DNA from: Syntrophobacterales bacterium
GTDB lineage: Bacteria; Desulfobacterota; Desulfobaccia; Desulfobaccales; 0-14-0-80-60-11
Reading direction: 5' to 3'
DNA length: 39,119 nucleotides
NCBI GenBank assembly: GCA_023229795.1
Contig: JALNYP010000035.1
Location: forward strand, 1 to 39,119
Within the stretch, counting starts at the first letter, position 1. Each line of letters begins with the position of its first letter. The position numbers and the translations under genes are program-made. Below, piece after piece: positions 1 through 7,855 of the stretch. The notes below the pieces were generated by a model. It made no database searches. It was not told where the DNA came from and saw nothing but the letters and a program-made list of their open reading frames with translations.

Positions 1-1
1 C

Positions 2-820
2 ATCTCCGCCGCCTGCCTGTGGGCCTCCTTCAACATGGAGCCCGACAAGGTGCCGTCGGAAATCATCCCCTCCGAGCCGTATCTGCTCGGTTCTCACGCC
101 GGCTGCGCCGGTCTGTGGGTGTCCGGCCCCTCCAAGGGCTATATGGGCGCGCCCGAGAACTGGTTCTGGGGCTATGACCGCATGACCACCGTTGAAGGCC
201 TGTTCACCGCGGGTGACGGCGTCGGCGCCTCCGGGCACAAGTTCTCCTCCGGCGCTCACGTCGAAGGCCGCATGGCCGCCAAGGGCGCCCTGGCCTTCAT
301 CCTGGACCACAAGAACGACAAGCTGGAAGCGGCGCAGAACATCGACGAAGTCATCGCCGATATCTACCTGCCCTTCGAGGTCTACGAGAAGTACAAAGAC
401 TACACCAGCGCCCCGGAGATCAACCCCAACTATCTGCTGCCCAAGCAGGTTCAGACTCGCTTGCAGAAGCTGATGGACGAGTATGTGGCGGGTTGCTCCA
501 CCATGTACATGACCAACAAGCCCAGCCTGGAAGAAGGCCTGAAGCGCCTCACCCTGCTGAAGGAAGACGCGAACCGGTTGGCCGCCCGCGACCTGCACGA
601 ACTGATGCGGGCCTGGGAACAGTATCACCGGATCCTCTCCGGTGAGGCCCACCTGCGCCACATCCTGTTCCGGGAAGAGAGCCGTTATCCTGGCTACTAC
701 TACCGCTCCGACTTCCTGAGCATCGATGACAGCAAGTGGAGGGTGTTCACCATCTCCCAGTACGACAAGAACAAGAACGAGTGGAAGTTCGAGACTGAGC
801 CTTACAAGAAGTTGGTCTAA
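2..820 (+). CDS. aprA: Adenylylsulfate reductase subunit alpha, C-terminal part (cut by window edge)
   Basis: The reading frame is open from base 2 and gives 272 residues; the N-terminal part lies outside the window. The AprAB flavoenzyme reduces adenosine 5'-phosphosulfate to sulfite and AMP in the cytoplasm, the second step of dissimilatory sulfate reduction. The visible part contains the flavoprotein-type stretch FTAGDGVGASGHKFSSGAHV (roughly residues 57-76 of the visible protein), typical of the end of the FAD domain in fumarate-reductase-like flavoproteins. After it comes a helical C-terminal domain rich in charged and aromatic residues, ending in YKKLV. Identification rests on this and on the qmoABC operon directly downstream, the usual order in sulfate reducers. 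Two tandem hairpins follow the stop, so aprA transcription probably ends before qmoA. Confidence 0.93.
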   Translation: MSAACLWASFNMEPDKVPSEIIPSEPYLLGSHAGCAGLWVSGPSKGYMGAPENWFWGYDRMTTVEGLFTAGDGVGASGHKFSSGAHVEGRMAAKGALAFILDHKNDKLEAAQNIDEVIADIYLPFEVYEKYKDYTSAPEINPNYLLPKQVQTRLQKLMDEYVAGCSTMYMTNKPSLEEGLKRLTLLKEDANRLAARDLHELMRAWEQYHRILSGEAHLRHILFREESRYPGYYYRSDFLSIDDSKWRVFTISQYDKNKNEWKFETEPYKKLV

Positions 821-833
821 CCACTGAGCGTTT

Positions 834-860
834 CGGGGCTCCGGGTCTCCCGGGGCCCCG
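834..860 (+). terminator. Hairpin directly after aprA
   Basis: A 12-pair stem (one T-G pair) with a 3-base TCT loop begins 13 bases after the aprA stop. The T tract after it is weak (GCGTTTGA), so alone it may only slow RNA polymerase or protect the 3' end of the message. Confidence 0.55.
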
Positions 861-873
861 GGCGTTTGATGCT

Positions 874-909
874 TGGCCGTGGCGGCAGCCAGCCACGGCC
901 ATTTTTTTA
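874..909 (+). terminator. Rho-independent terminator between aprA and qmoA
   Basis: The arms TGGCCGTGGC and GCCACGGCCA form a perfect 10-pair stem with an 8-base loop, followed by seven T. This is a textbook intrinsic terminator, and the second hairpin in a row after aprA. Confidence 0.88.
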
Positions 910-956
910 GGAGGAGGTTATCGATCCTCGTCCCCTGCCCAGTGAAGAAAATTTCG

Positions 957-984
957 CTTGCACTTCTATTCACAATGTTATATT
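957..984 (+). promoter_or_regulatory. Candidate sigma-70 promoter for qmoABC
   Basis: A -35-like CTTGCA (957-962) and a -10-like TATATT (979-984) are 16 bases apart in the only AT-rich stretch between the aprA terminator and qmoA. The spacing is acceptable but the match is modest; it is supported mainly by the need for a start point after the terminator. Confidence 0.35.
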
Positions 985-1067
985 GGAGGTATATGAACTT
1001 GAGGGTTTGGGTACGCGCCGAATCTGGCCGCGGCCCGGGCTCCCAAATGTCCTGAAGGAGGACTTGT

Positions 1068-2330
1068 GTGAACGCCAATGATCGCAAGATTCTGGTCATC
1101 GGGGGAGGCATCAGCGGTCTCACCGCGGCCGTAGAAGCGGCGGAAGCGGGGTCTCAGGTGATCATCACCGAGAAGGCTCCCTACCTGGGCGGCCGGGTTG
1201 CCCAACTCCACCGATATTTCCCCAAGCTCTGCCCTCCCACGTGCGGCCTGGAGATTCAATTCCGCCGGATCAAAGAAAATCCGAATATCACGTTTTACAC
1301 CATGGCGGAAGTTACCCAGGTCAGTGGTACGGCAGGAGACTTTGATGTCACCATTAAGGTGCACCCCCGCTATGTCAACGACCGGTGCGTGGCTTGCAAC
1401 GCCTGCGCCGAGGCTTGCACCGAGTGGCGGGTCAATGACTTTAACTTCGGATTGGATAAGACCAAGGCGGCCTTTATCCCCTTTGACTACGCCTTCCCGC
1501 AAAAGTACGTTATCGATAAGACCGTATGCAGCGGCGACTGCGCCCAGAAGTGCATGGAGGCGTGCAAGTACGACGCCATCGACCTGCACATGAAGCCGCA
1601 GATTCTGACGGTCAACGTCGGCGCCATCATCATGGCCGGCGGCTGGGAACCGTATGACATCGCCAAGGCCGACAACCTGGGCTTCGGCCAGGTGGCCAAT
1701 GTCATCACCAACATGCAGATGGAACGCCTGGCGGCGGCCAACGGCCCCACCGGCGGCCAGATCCTGCGTCCCAGCGACCAACAGGCCCCGCTCAAAGTGG
1801 CCTTTGTCCAATGCGCCGGGTCCCGGGACGAGAACCACCTGCCCTATTGCTCCTACATCTGCTGTATGGCTTCCCTGAAACAGGCGACCTACCTGCGGGA
1901 GAAGAACCCGGAAGCTGAAATCTACATCTTCTATATCGATATTCGTTCCCCGGGCCGTTATGAACAGTTCTACTGGAAAGTGCGGGACGATGAAAAGGTG
2001 CATCTGATCCGGGGCAAGGTGGCCAAGATCACCCAGGAGCCCGGGACGGACAACGTCGTGGTGGTGGCCGAAGATACCGCCGTGGGCGACAAGCAGAGCA
2101 TGGTCTTCGATATGGTGGTGTTGGCGGCGGGCATGGTGCCTTCCACCAAAGCATCGCCCTTCCCCCTGCCGCTATCCTACACTCCGGACGGCTTTATCAT
2201 CCAAGAACTGCTGCCGCCGGGAATTCTCGCCGTAGGCACATTGAAGGGGCCCCTGGATGTCATGAAATCCAATGAAGATGCCACCGGCGCCGCCCTCAAG
2301 AGTCTCATCGCCGCGGGCAGGAGGTCATGA
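1068..2330 (+). CDS. qmoA: Quinone-interacting membrane-bound oxidoreductase subunit A (QmoA)
   Basis: This 420-residue soluble flavoprotein resembles HdrA of heterodisulfide reductase. In the Qmo complex it helps pass electrons from menaquinol to APS reductase. The N-terminal dinucleotide loop is visible as IGGGISGLTAAVEA (about residues 11-24). Two cysteine groups follow, CVACNACAEAC near residue 107 and CSGDCAQKCMEAC near 154, likely Fe-S ligands. A second flavin-related segment includes VQCAGSRDENHLPYCSYICC. The start is GTG at 1068, chosen because AAGGAGG sits just upstream and the flavin motif begins at the usual distance. The stop overlaps the qmoB start by 4 bases (ATGA), implying translational coupling. 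Confidence 0.95.
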   Translation: MNANDRKILVIGGGISGLTAAVEAAEAGSQVIITEKAPYLGGRVAQLHRYFPKLCPPTCGLEIQFRRIKENPNITFYTMAEVTQVSGTAGDFDVTIKVHPRYVNDRCVACNACAEACTEWRVNDFNFGLDKTKAAFIPFDYAFPQKYVIDKTVCSGDCAQKCMEACKYDAIDLHMKPQILTVNVGAIIMAGGWEPYDIAKADNLGFGQVANVITNMQMERLAAANGPTGGQILRPSDQQAPLKVAFVQCAGSRDENHLPYCSYICCMASLKQATYLREKNPEAEIYIFYIDIRSPGRYEQFYWKVRDDEKVHLIRGKVAKITQEPGTDNVVVVAEDTAVGDKQSMVFDMVVLAAGMVPSTKASPFPLPLSYTPDGFIIQELLPPGILAVGTLKGPLDVMKSNEDATGAALKSLIAAGRRS

Positions 2331-4495
2331 TGGAGAAAAAATTAGGAGTCTACCTGTGTAAGGGCTGTGGCATCGGCGAGGCCATCGATTTCGAAAGCCT
2401 CAAGAAGATCATCAAGAAAGAAGGCAAGATCCAATATATCAAAGAGCATGACATCATGTGCAGCCCCGAGGCCCGGGCCATGGTCCTCGAGGACATGAAG
2501 CCGGAAGGCGACGGCATCAATGCCATGGTCATCGCGGCCTGCTCCCCCCGGGTGAAATACGAAGAGCTGGACTTCCCCAATGCCATCGTGGAGCGCTGCA
2601 ATATTCGGGAATTGGTGGTCTGGACCCATGAGCCCAACGTCGAAGAGACCCAGAATCTGGCCGAAGACTACCTGCGCATGTATTGCGCCAAGGTCAAAAA
2701 GTCGGAGATGCCCGAGCCGTACCAGACCGAATGCGACAAGACCATCCTGGTCATCGGCGGCGGCGTCACCGGTTTGACGGCGGCTTTGGAAGCGGCCAAC
2801 AACGACTACCAGGTGGTCCTGGTGGAAAAAACCGCGGAGTTGGGCGGCTACGGGGCCAAGCTCTACCGGCAGACGCCGTCGAGCTACCCCTACACCACTA
2901 TCCAGGAGCCCACGGTCTTCAAGAAGATCCAGGAAGTTAAAAACCACCCGAAGATCAAGGTAATGACCTCGGCGGCCATCGAGTCCATCGACGGTGAGCC
3001 CGGCCTGTTGGATGCCACCATCAAGTCCGACGGGAACGTGGAAACCATCCGGGTGGGGTCCGTGGTCATCGCGGCGGGCTGGCGGCCCTATGACGCCACC
3101 AAGCTCACCAAGCTGGGTTACGGCCTGTCCAAAGACGTGATCACCAATATCGAGATGGAGGAGCTGGCCAAAAGCGGCAAGCTCGTCCGGCCCTCCGACG
3201 GCAAGCCGGCCGAAAGCGTGGCCTTCATTCAATGCGCCGGTTCGCGGGACCCGGAGCATCTGCCTTACTGCTCGGACTTCTGCTGCCTGGCCTCGCTGAA
3301 ACAGGCTCTGTATGTGCGGCAGGCCAATCCCCGGGCCACCGCGATGATCCTCTATAAGGACATCCGCACCCCGGGCCAGACGGAGCTGTTCTATAAGCAG
3401 GTGCAGAGCGACCCCGGGGTCATGCTGACCAAGGCGGAGATCGCCGGAGTCAGCCTGGGAGAAGGCGGCAAGATTTTGATTAACGCCACCGACACCCTCC
3501 TGGGCGACAACGTGGTGTTCGAAGCCGACCTGTTGGTCCTGGCCACCGGCATGGTCCCCGTCACCAATGATGAAGCGGTGATCAATCTCACCTATCGTCA
3601 GGGGCCGGGCCTGCCGGAGATCGAGCCCTACATGGGCTTTGCCGACTCCAACTTCATCTGTTTCCCCTATGAAACCCGCCGGACGGCCATCTATGCCGCG
3701 GGTTGCGTACACCAGCCCATGACCATGCCCATGGCCGCGGAAGACGGCACGGGCGCGGCCTTGAAAGCCATCCAGGCGGTGGAGCATGTGGCCGCAGGCA
3801 TGGCGGTGCATCCCCGGGCCTGGGACCTGACCTTCCCGGATCCCTTCATGCAGCGCTGCACTTCCTGTAAACGCTGCACGGAGGAATGTCCCTTCGGCGC
3901 CATCGAAGAAGACGAAAAAGGCACGCCGTTCTATAAGATCAACCGCTGCCGGCGCTGCGCCACCTGCATGGGGGCCTGCCCCGAACGCATCGTCTCCTTC
4001 AAGGACTATGGCGTTGATCTTATCGGCTCCATGATCAAGGCCGCGGATGTGCCGGAAATCGAGGATGAAGACGATCCCAACGCCCCGTTCCGGGTCTTGA
4101 GCCTGGTCTGCGAAAACGACGCCTACCCGGCCCTGGACGCCGCGGGACTGCACAAGCTGAGAATCGACCCGCGCATCCGGTTCATCCCCTTGCGCTGCCT
4201 GGGGTCCTTCAACATGGTGTGGATCTCGGACGCCCTCTCCCGGGGTGTGGATGGCATCGTGCTGTTGGGCTGCAAGCACGGCGACGATTACCAGTGCCAC
4301 TTTGCCAAAGGCAGCGAGCTCTGCGAATACCGTTTGAGCAAGTTGTCGGAAACCCTGGACAAGCTGGGGCTGGAATCCGACCGGGTGCAGCTATACCAGA
4401 TCGCCCACTCCGAGTTCGACCGGCTGCCGAAACTGTTGGATGATTTTGTGGCCCGGATCAAAGAGATCGGCCCCAACCCCTTCAAGGAATTTTAG
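2327..4495 (+). CDS. qmoB: Quinone-interacting membrane-bound oxidoreductase subunit B (QmoB)
   Basis: This is a 722-residue HdrA-like flavoprotein with an added C-terminal MvhD/FlpD-type domain, the known QmoB architecture. The N-terminal segment has the CKGCGIGEAID motif of HdrA proteins. The FAD loop IGGGVTGLTAALEA lies near residue 141. Two ferredoxin-type 4Fe-4S motifs, CTSCKRCTEECP and CRRCATCMGACP, lie near residues 509-555. The last 130 residues hold the MvhD signature cysteines (RCLGS, GCKHGDDYQCHF, GSELCEYR). It overlaps qmoA by 4 bases and is followed 12 bases later by qmoC. It works in the cytoplasm, bound to QmoA and the membrane subunit QmoC. Confidence 0.95.
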   Translation: MMEKKLGVYLCKGCGIGEAIDFESLKKIIKKEGKIQYIKEHDIMCSPEARAMVLEDMKPEGDGINAMVIAACSPRVKYEELDFPNAIVERCNIRELVVWTHEPNVEETQNLAEDYLRMYCAKVKKSEMPEPYQTECDKTILVIGGGVTGLTAALEAANNDYQVVLVEKTAELGGYGAKLYRQTPSSYPYTTIQEPTVFKKIQEVKNHPKIKVMTSAAIESIDGEPGLLDATIKSDGNVETIRVGSVVIAAGWRPYDATKLTKLGYGLSKDVITNIEMEELAKSGKLVRPSDGKPAESVAFIQCAGSRDPEHLPYCSDFCCLASLKQALYVRQANPRATAMILYKDIRTPGQTELFYKQVQSDPGVMLTKAEIAGVSLGEGGKILINATDTLLGDNVVFEADLLVLATGMVPVTNDEAVINLTYRQGPGLPEIEPYMGFADSNFICFPYETRRTAIYAAGCVHQPMTMPMAAEDGTGAALKAIQAVEHVAAGMAVHPRAWDLTFPDPFMQRCTSCKRCTEECPFGAIEEDEKGTPFYKINRCRRCATCMGACPERIVSFKDYGVDLIGSMIKAADVPEIEDEDDPNAPFRVLSLVCENDAYPALDAAGLHKLRIDPRIRFIPLRCLGSFNMVWISDALSRGVDGIVLLGCKHGDDYQCHFAKGSELCEYRLSKLSETLDKLGLESDRVQLYQIAHSEFDRLPKLLDDFVARIKEIGPNPFKEF

Positions 4496-4507
4496 GAGGT
4501 ATGATCC

Positions 4508-5623
4508 ATGTCTGGCGAAACTCTCATTAAACCGGACCTCCAATTCGTGGAGCGGGTAGTGGCCGCGGGGGGGGACACGGTCAAAAAGTGTTATCAATGC
4601 GACACTTGTTCGGTGGTTTGCAACCTGACCCCGGACCAGAAGCCCTTCCCCCGGAAGGAAATGCTCCAGACCCAATGGGGTTTGAAAGAGGTGCTCAACG
4701 ACCCGGATATCTGGCTGTGCCACCAGTGCAGCGACTGCACGGTGTACTGCCCCCGGGGCGCCAAGCCCGGCGAGGTCCTGGGCGTCCTCAGGAAGATGTG
4801 CATCGAGAAGTATGCTACGCCGCCGGTGTTAGCCAAGGCGGTGGGAGACCCCAAGTTCCTGCCGCTGCTCATCGCCTTCCCGATGGTGCTCCTGATGCTG
4901 GCTCTGAAGCTAACCGGCCATTGGGGCATCCCGGAAGGAACCATTGTGTACTCCCACTTCTTCCCGACCCTGCTGGTGGACTTCATCTTCGTGCCCACCT
5001 TCTTCTTTGCCGTAGCGGTGCTGGCCAAAGGCGTCATGGCCTTCTGGAACGACATCAACAGCGCCAACCCATGGCGGGTGAAGGTGGAAGGCAACCTGGT
5101 GGGGAACCTGATCGCCACCATCAAGGATATCCTGTTCCACAACCGCTTCCGGCAGTGCGAAGTCACTTATAAACGGTCCACCAACCACCTGTTCCTGGTC
5201 TTCGGGTTCATCTTCCTGTTGGTGGTCACTACCTGGGGATTCCTTAATGAGTGGGTGTTGCACCATGAATCTCCGTACTTTCTCTTGTCACCGATAAAGC
5301 TGCTGGCTATGGCTGGAACCGCGTCCTTGCTGTACGGCATCTGGAACATCCTGAAAGAACGCCAGGCCAACGCCGAGAAGGCCGGCTACGGTTCCTATTT
5401 TGACTGGTTCCTGATCTACTTGATTTTTGCCGTGGGCGCCACGGGATTGCTCTCCTGGGTTTTCCGCCTGGTGCATATCCCGATTCTGGCCTACCCCACG
5501 TACTTTTTGCACCTGACCGCGATCTTCATGCTGTTCTTCTATGCCCCGTACACCAAGCTGGCCCACATCGTGTACCGCACTGTGGCCATGCTCCAGGCCC
5601 GCATGTCGGGCCGGGGGTTCTAA
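4508..5623 (+). CDS. qmoC: Quinone-interacting membrane-bound oxidoreductase subunit C (QmoC)
   Basis: This 371-residue protein anchors the complex and takes electrons from the quinol pool. The N-terminal HdrC-like domain carries two cysteine clusters, CYQCDTCSVVC near residue 27 and CHQCSDCTVYC near residue 71. From about residue 115 the protein has about six hydrophobic helices of the HdrE/NarI cytochrome b type, with histidines such as HHESPYF and HLTAIFMLFF as possible haem ligands. TAGGAGGT overlaps the qmoB stop and precedes the ATG by 7 bases. A strong terminator follows, so qmoABC ends here. Confidence 0.95.
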   Translation: MSGETLIKPDLQFVERVVAAGGDTVKKCYQCDTCSVVCNLTPDQKPFPRKEMLQTQWGLKEVLNDPDIWLCHQCSDCTVYCPRGAKPGEVLGVLRKMCIEKYATPPVLAKAVGDPKFLPLLIAFPMVLLMLALKLTGHWGIPEGTIVYSHFFPTLLVDFIFVPTFFFAVAVLAKGVMAFWNDINSANPWRVKVEGNLVGNLIATIKDILFHNRFRQCEVTYKRSTNHLFLVFGFIFLLVVTTWGFLNEWVLHHESPYFLLSPIKLLAMAGTASLLYGIWNILKERQANAEKAGYGSYFDWFLIYLIFAVGATGLLSWVFRLVHIPILAYPTYFLHLTAIFMLFFYAPYTKLAHIVYRTVAMLQARMSGRGF

Positions 5624-5648
5624 CGGCGGGTTAAGAGCGGTGAACTGC

Positions 5649-5679
5649 AACCGGCCCCCTCGGGGGCCGGTTTTTTTTT
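5649..5679 (+). terminator. Rho-independent terminator of qmoABC
   Basis: CCGGCCCC pairs with GGGGCCGG around a CTCG loop, extended by AA/TT at the base, and is followed by nine T. It starts 25 bases after the qmoC stop. Confidence 0.95.
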
Positions 5680-5721
5680 GTATGGCCGGGGAGCATTTAC
5701 CTATTTTATGCCGCCTGCCTG

Positions 5722-5758
5722 TACCCCACAAACCCTGCTTTTGATGATTTGTGGGGTA
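5722..5758. repeat. 11-base perfect inverted repeat
   Basis: TACCCCACAAA at 5722-5732 and TTTGTGGGGTA at 5748-5758 are perfect inverted copies around a 15-base spacer. No T tract follows. It lies between the qmoC terminator and the cysteine-cluster gene and adjoins a GCACAGGC-type hairpin. It could be an operator or part of a small repeat element. Confidence 0.6.
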
Positions 5759-5773
5759 TGTTCGAGATATGGC

Positions 5774-5797
5774 TCACAGGCTGGAAGCCGGTGCCAC
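5774..5797. repeat. GCACAGGC-type hairpin repeat, copy 1 (imperfect)
   Basis: CACAGGCT pairs with AGCCGGTG with one mismatch around a 3-base loop and is followed by CCAC. The same layout recurs near 23571 and 24268. Confidence 0.5.
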
Positions 5798-5880
5798 TAG
5801 TCCCGCGCATTAAAGGATTTTTATTTAGGCAAAATTTTGATAAGATACTCATAAGCAAAGAAAAACCGAAGGAGTGGAAC

Positions 5881-6684
5881 ATGGTAGATATGAATATGCG
5901 GGTGGTGGAACCCCGGAAGCTGACCACCGAGAGCCGTTTCAAATTCAAGTGTCACCCGGGCGTGTCGTGCTTTACCGAGTGCTGCGGCAAAACCACCATC
6001 ATCCTTACCCCTTATGATATCCTGCGTCTGAAAACTCGCCTTAGGATGAAGGCGGCGGAATTTTTGCAAAAGTATACCCGGATGGAAGGCCATGACAAAT
6101 CGGGCCTGCCCATGGTCATCATGGATATGCCCCGGTTCGAAAACCGCTGCCCCTTTGTGCGGCCGGTCACCGGCTGCGAGGTGTACAGCGATCGTCCGGC
6201 TACCTGCCGCTATTACCCCATCGGCCAGGGCACCCTCATCACTGAGGAGGGCCTGGACGAGTTCTATTTCTACGTGCGGGAAGAACATTGCCGCGGCTAC
6301 GAGGCCGAGGACGAATGGAACGTGGCCAGCTGGAAGGCGGACCAGGGCGTGGACCGGTACGATGAGATGAACCGGGAGTGGAAGATCATGATGCTGCGCC
6401 GGGCCGAAGATGGCGGGCCGGTCACGGACGACCGGGGCAATCGGCTCTTCGCCATGGTCATGTACGACCTGGACCAGTTCCGGGACTTCGTCTTCAAGAG
6501 CCGCTTTCTGTCCATCTTCGACGTGGATGACGAGGTCAAGGAGAAGATCTGGGACGATGACGAGGAACTCTTGAAGTTCGGGTATCAGTATATCAAGATG
6601 GCCTTTAAGATCGCGGACGCGGATGCCTTGCAGATGAAGCAGGCCATGGGGCCGGGCCCCGGGTCCACCACCATGACGTTCTAG
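5881..6684 (+). CDS. YkgJ-family cysteine cluster protein
   Basis: This 267-residue soluble protein has the cysteine spacing of the YkgJ family (putative Zn/Fe-S cluster proteins of unknown reaction). An N-terminal CHPGVSCFTECC group precedes the TPYDILRLKTRL segment. A second group reads ENRCPFV, TGCEVYSDRPATCRYYPIGQ. The C-terminal third is acidic (DVDDEVKEKIWDDDEE) and has no cysteine cluster. The ATG at 5881 is preferred over the upstream in-frame start at 5749 because GAAGGAG lies just before it and the residues encoded upstream fall in a repeat. The gene stands alone between a terminator and the next gene's ribosome site. The family name is well supported; the function is not known. Confidence 0.82.
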   Translation: MVDMNMRVVEPRKLTTESRFKFKCHPGVSCFTECCGKTTIILTPYDILRLKTRLRMKAAEFLQKYTRMEGHDKSGLPMVIMDMPRFENRCPFVRPVTGCEVYSDRPATCRYYPIGQGTLITEEGLDEFYFYVREEHCRGYEAEDEWNVASWKADQGVDRYDEMNREWKIMMLRRAEDGGPVTDDRGNRLFAMVMYDLDQFRDFVFKSRFLSIFDVDDEVKEKIWDDDEELLKFGYQYIKMAFKIADADALQMKQAMGPGPGSTTMTF

Positions 6685-6742
6685 GCAGGGAGAGCGTCCG
6701 GCCGCCTTTGGCCGGAGCAGGGAAAGCAAGCCAGGAGGCATC

Positions 6743-7177
6743 GTGACGGAAAGCCCAGAGATACAGGCGAGCGCCGCGGAAATTACCGAGATCCTGGATA
6801 CTTATCGGGTAATCGCAGTGGTGGGGCTGTCTGCCAATCCCGATCGGCCCAGCTATCAGGTGGCCAGATATCTTCAGGAGCACGGTTACCGCATAGTTCC
6901 GGTCAACCCCGGCTGCCGGGAAGTTTTGGGGGAGAAGTGTTACCCCGGTCTGAAGGACATTCCCTTTCCCGTGGAGGTGGTGGACATCTTCCGCAACGTG
7001 GAGGCCATTCCGGGCATTGTGGAGGAAGCTATCTCGGGGGGGGCCAAAGTGGTATGGATGCAACTGGGTCTGGAAGAACCCCGCTCAGCCCTTAAGGCCA
7101 GGCAGGCCGGTCTGCTGGTGGTGATGGACCGGTGCCTGAAGATCGAGCATGGCCAGCGTCATCTCGGCGGCCACTGA
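6743..7177 (+). CDS. CoA-binding domain protein (YccU-like)
   Basis: This 144-residue Rossmann-fold protein matches the small stand-alone CoA-binding family, the same fold as the CoA-binding domain of succinyl-CoA ligase. Visible hallmarks are VIAVVGLSANPDRPSYQVARY near residue 24, RIVPVNPG near residue 49, and the C-terminal GAKVVWMQLGLEEP and VMDRCLKIEH. The conserved cysteine of this ending is present. The start is GTG at 6743 with CAGGAGGC 6 bases upstream. A second small gene follows within 50 bases on the same strand. The exact cellular role of these proteins is not settled. Confidence 0.85.
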   Translation: MTESPEIQASAAEITEILDTYRVIAVVGLSANPDRPSYQVARYLQEHGYRIVPVNPGCREVLGEKCYPGLKDIPFPVEVVDIFRNVEAIPGIVEEAISGGAKVVWMQLGLEEPRSALKARQAGLLVVMDRCLKIEHGQRHLGGH

Positions 7178-7220
7178 CCGGGTGGCCGCCCACCTGTTTG
7201 CCGATAAGGAGCCTGAAGTT

Positions 7221-7583
7221 ATGGAAGTGCCTCTGTTCAACAAGAATGGCAAGCCGGTCGCCTATATCGCCGAGGACAAAGAGTCCATCTACCTGTGGGA
7301 TGGCCGGCCTGCGGCCTACGTAACCGAAGACCAGGTCTTCGGCTGGAACGGCAAGCAGGTGGGGTGGTTCACCAACGGCACGATTTTTGATATCTACGGC
7401 CTGCGCGCCGGTTTTATCAAGAGTAAATCCCCCCTGGCCACGGAGATGGAACCGGCCAAAGCCGCGAAACAGGGCAAACCGGCCAAAGGCGAAAGGCAAC
7501 AACAGGTCATCAAACCGATCATGTGTTATGGATATTCCGATAAGTCTCTGGAAGAACTCCTGGAGGCCGGCAGCAAGCGTTAG
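7221..7583 (+). CDS. 4-fold beta-flower domain protein
   Basis: The protein has 120 residues from the ATG at 7221. The first 70 consist of short repeating strands (VPLFNKNGKPVAYI, SIYLWDGRPAAYV, VFGWNGKQVGWF, IFDIYGLRAGF), the pattern of the 4-fold beta-flower family, whose function is unknown. A charged Lys/Ala-rich linker and a conserved C-terminal tail with YGYSDKSLEELL follow. An in-frame start at 7149 would overlap the preceding gene by 29 bases. I prefer 7221 because AAGGAG lies 9 bases before it and the domain begins exactly there. It probably shares a transcript with the CoA-binding gene. Confidence 0.72.
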   Translation: MEVPLFNKNGKPVAYIAEDKESIYLWDGRPAAYVTEDQVFGWNGKQVGWFTNGTIFDIYGLRAGFIKSKSPLATEMEPAKAAKQGKPAKGERQQQVIKPIMCYGYSDKSLEELLEAGSKR

Positions 7584-7645
7584 GCGTTCCGGCCAGGAGG
7601 CCCAAGGAGCATAAGACCGCCCGTTGACCTCTCTTCAATCGATCA

Positions 7646-7666
7646 GCCCTGCTGCACCGGCAGGGC
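7646..7666. repeat. 7-pair hairpin in the gap before the membrane protein gene
   Basis: GCCCTGC and GCAGGGC form a stem around a 7-base loop, 63 bases after the beta-flower gene. No T run follows, so it is a weak candidate terminator. The rest of the 272-base gap has nothing else I recognise. Confidence 0.35.
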
Positions 7667-7855
7667 TTGGCGTTATTCTCCGATCGGGGTATGGCCGCGA
7701 CCTCGATCGCCGTGTCATTTTTCCCCTTTATACTCCCGGTTCGATGGTCCGCCGTTCACTAAGAGGCGCCAGGAAGGCGTATGTCGCTCTTGAGGATAAC
7801 TATGAGAAATTTTTGAGCCGCGGCGCTGGCGCTGAGGCCGGAACCAGGAGATCAT

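Noticed and set aside
873..1055. 60-codon plus-strand frame between aprA and qmoA
   Set aside because: It runs through the terminator and the putative promoter, has no proper ribosome site and no recognisable sequence.
978..4300. Long minus-strand open frames opposite qmoA and qmoB (341 and 652 codons)
   Set aside because: Antisense shadows of GC-rich genes; no family features, low-complexity Gly/His/Asp composition, and the plus-strand Qmo proteins are certain.
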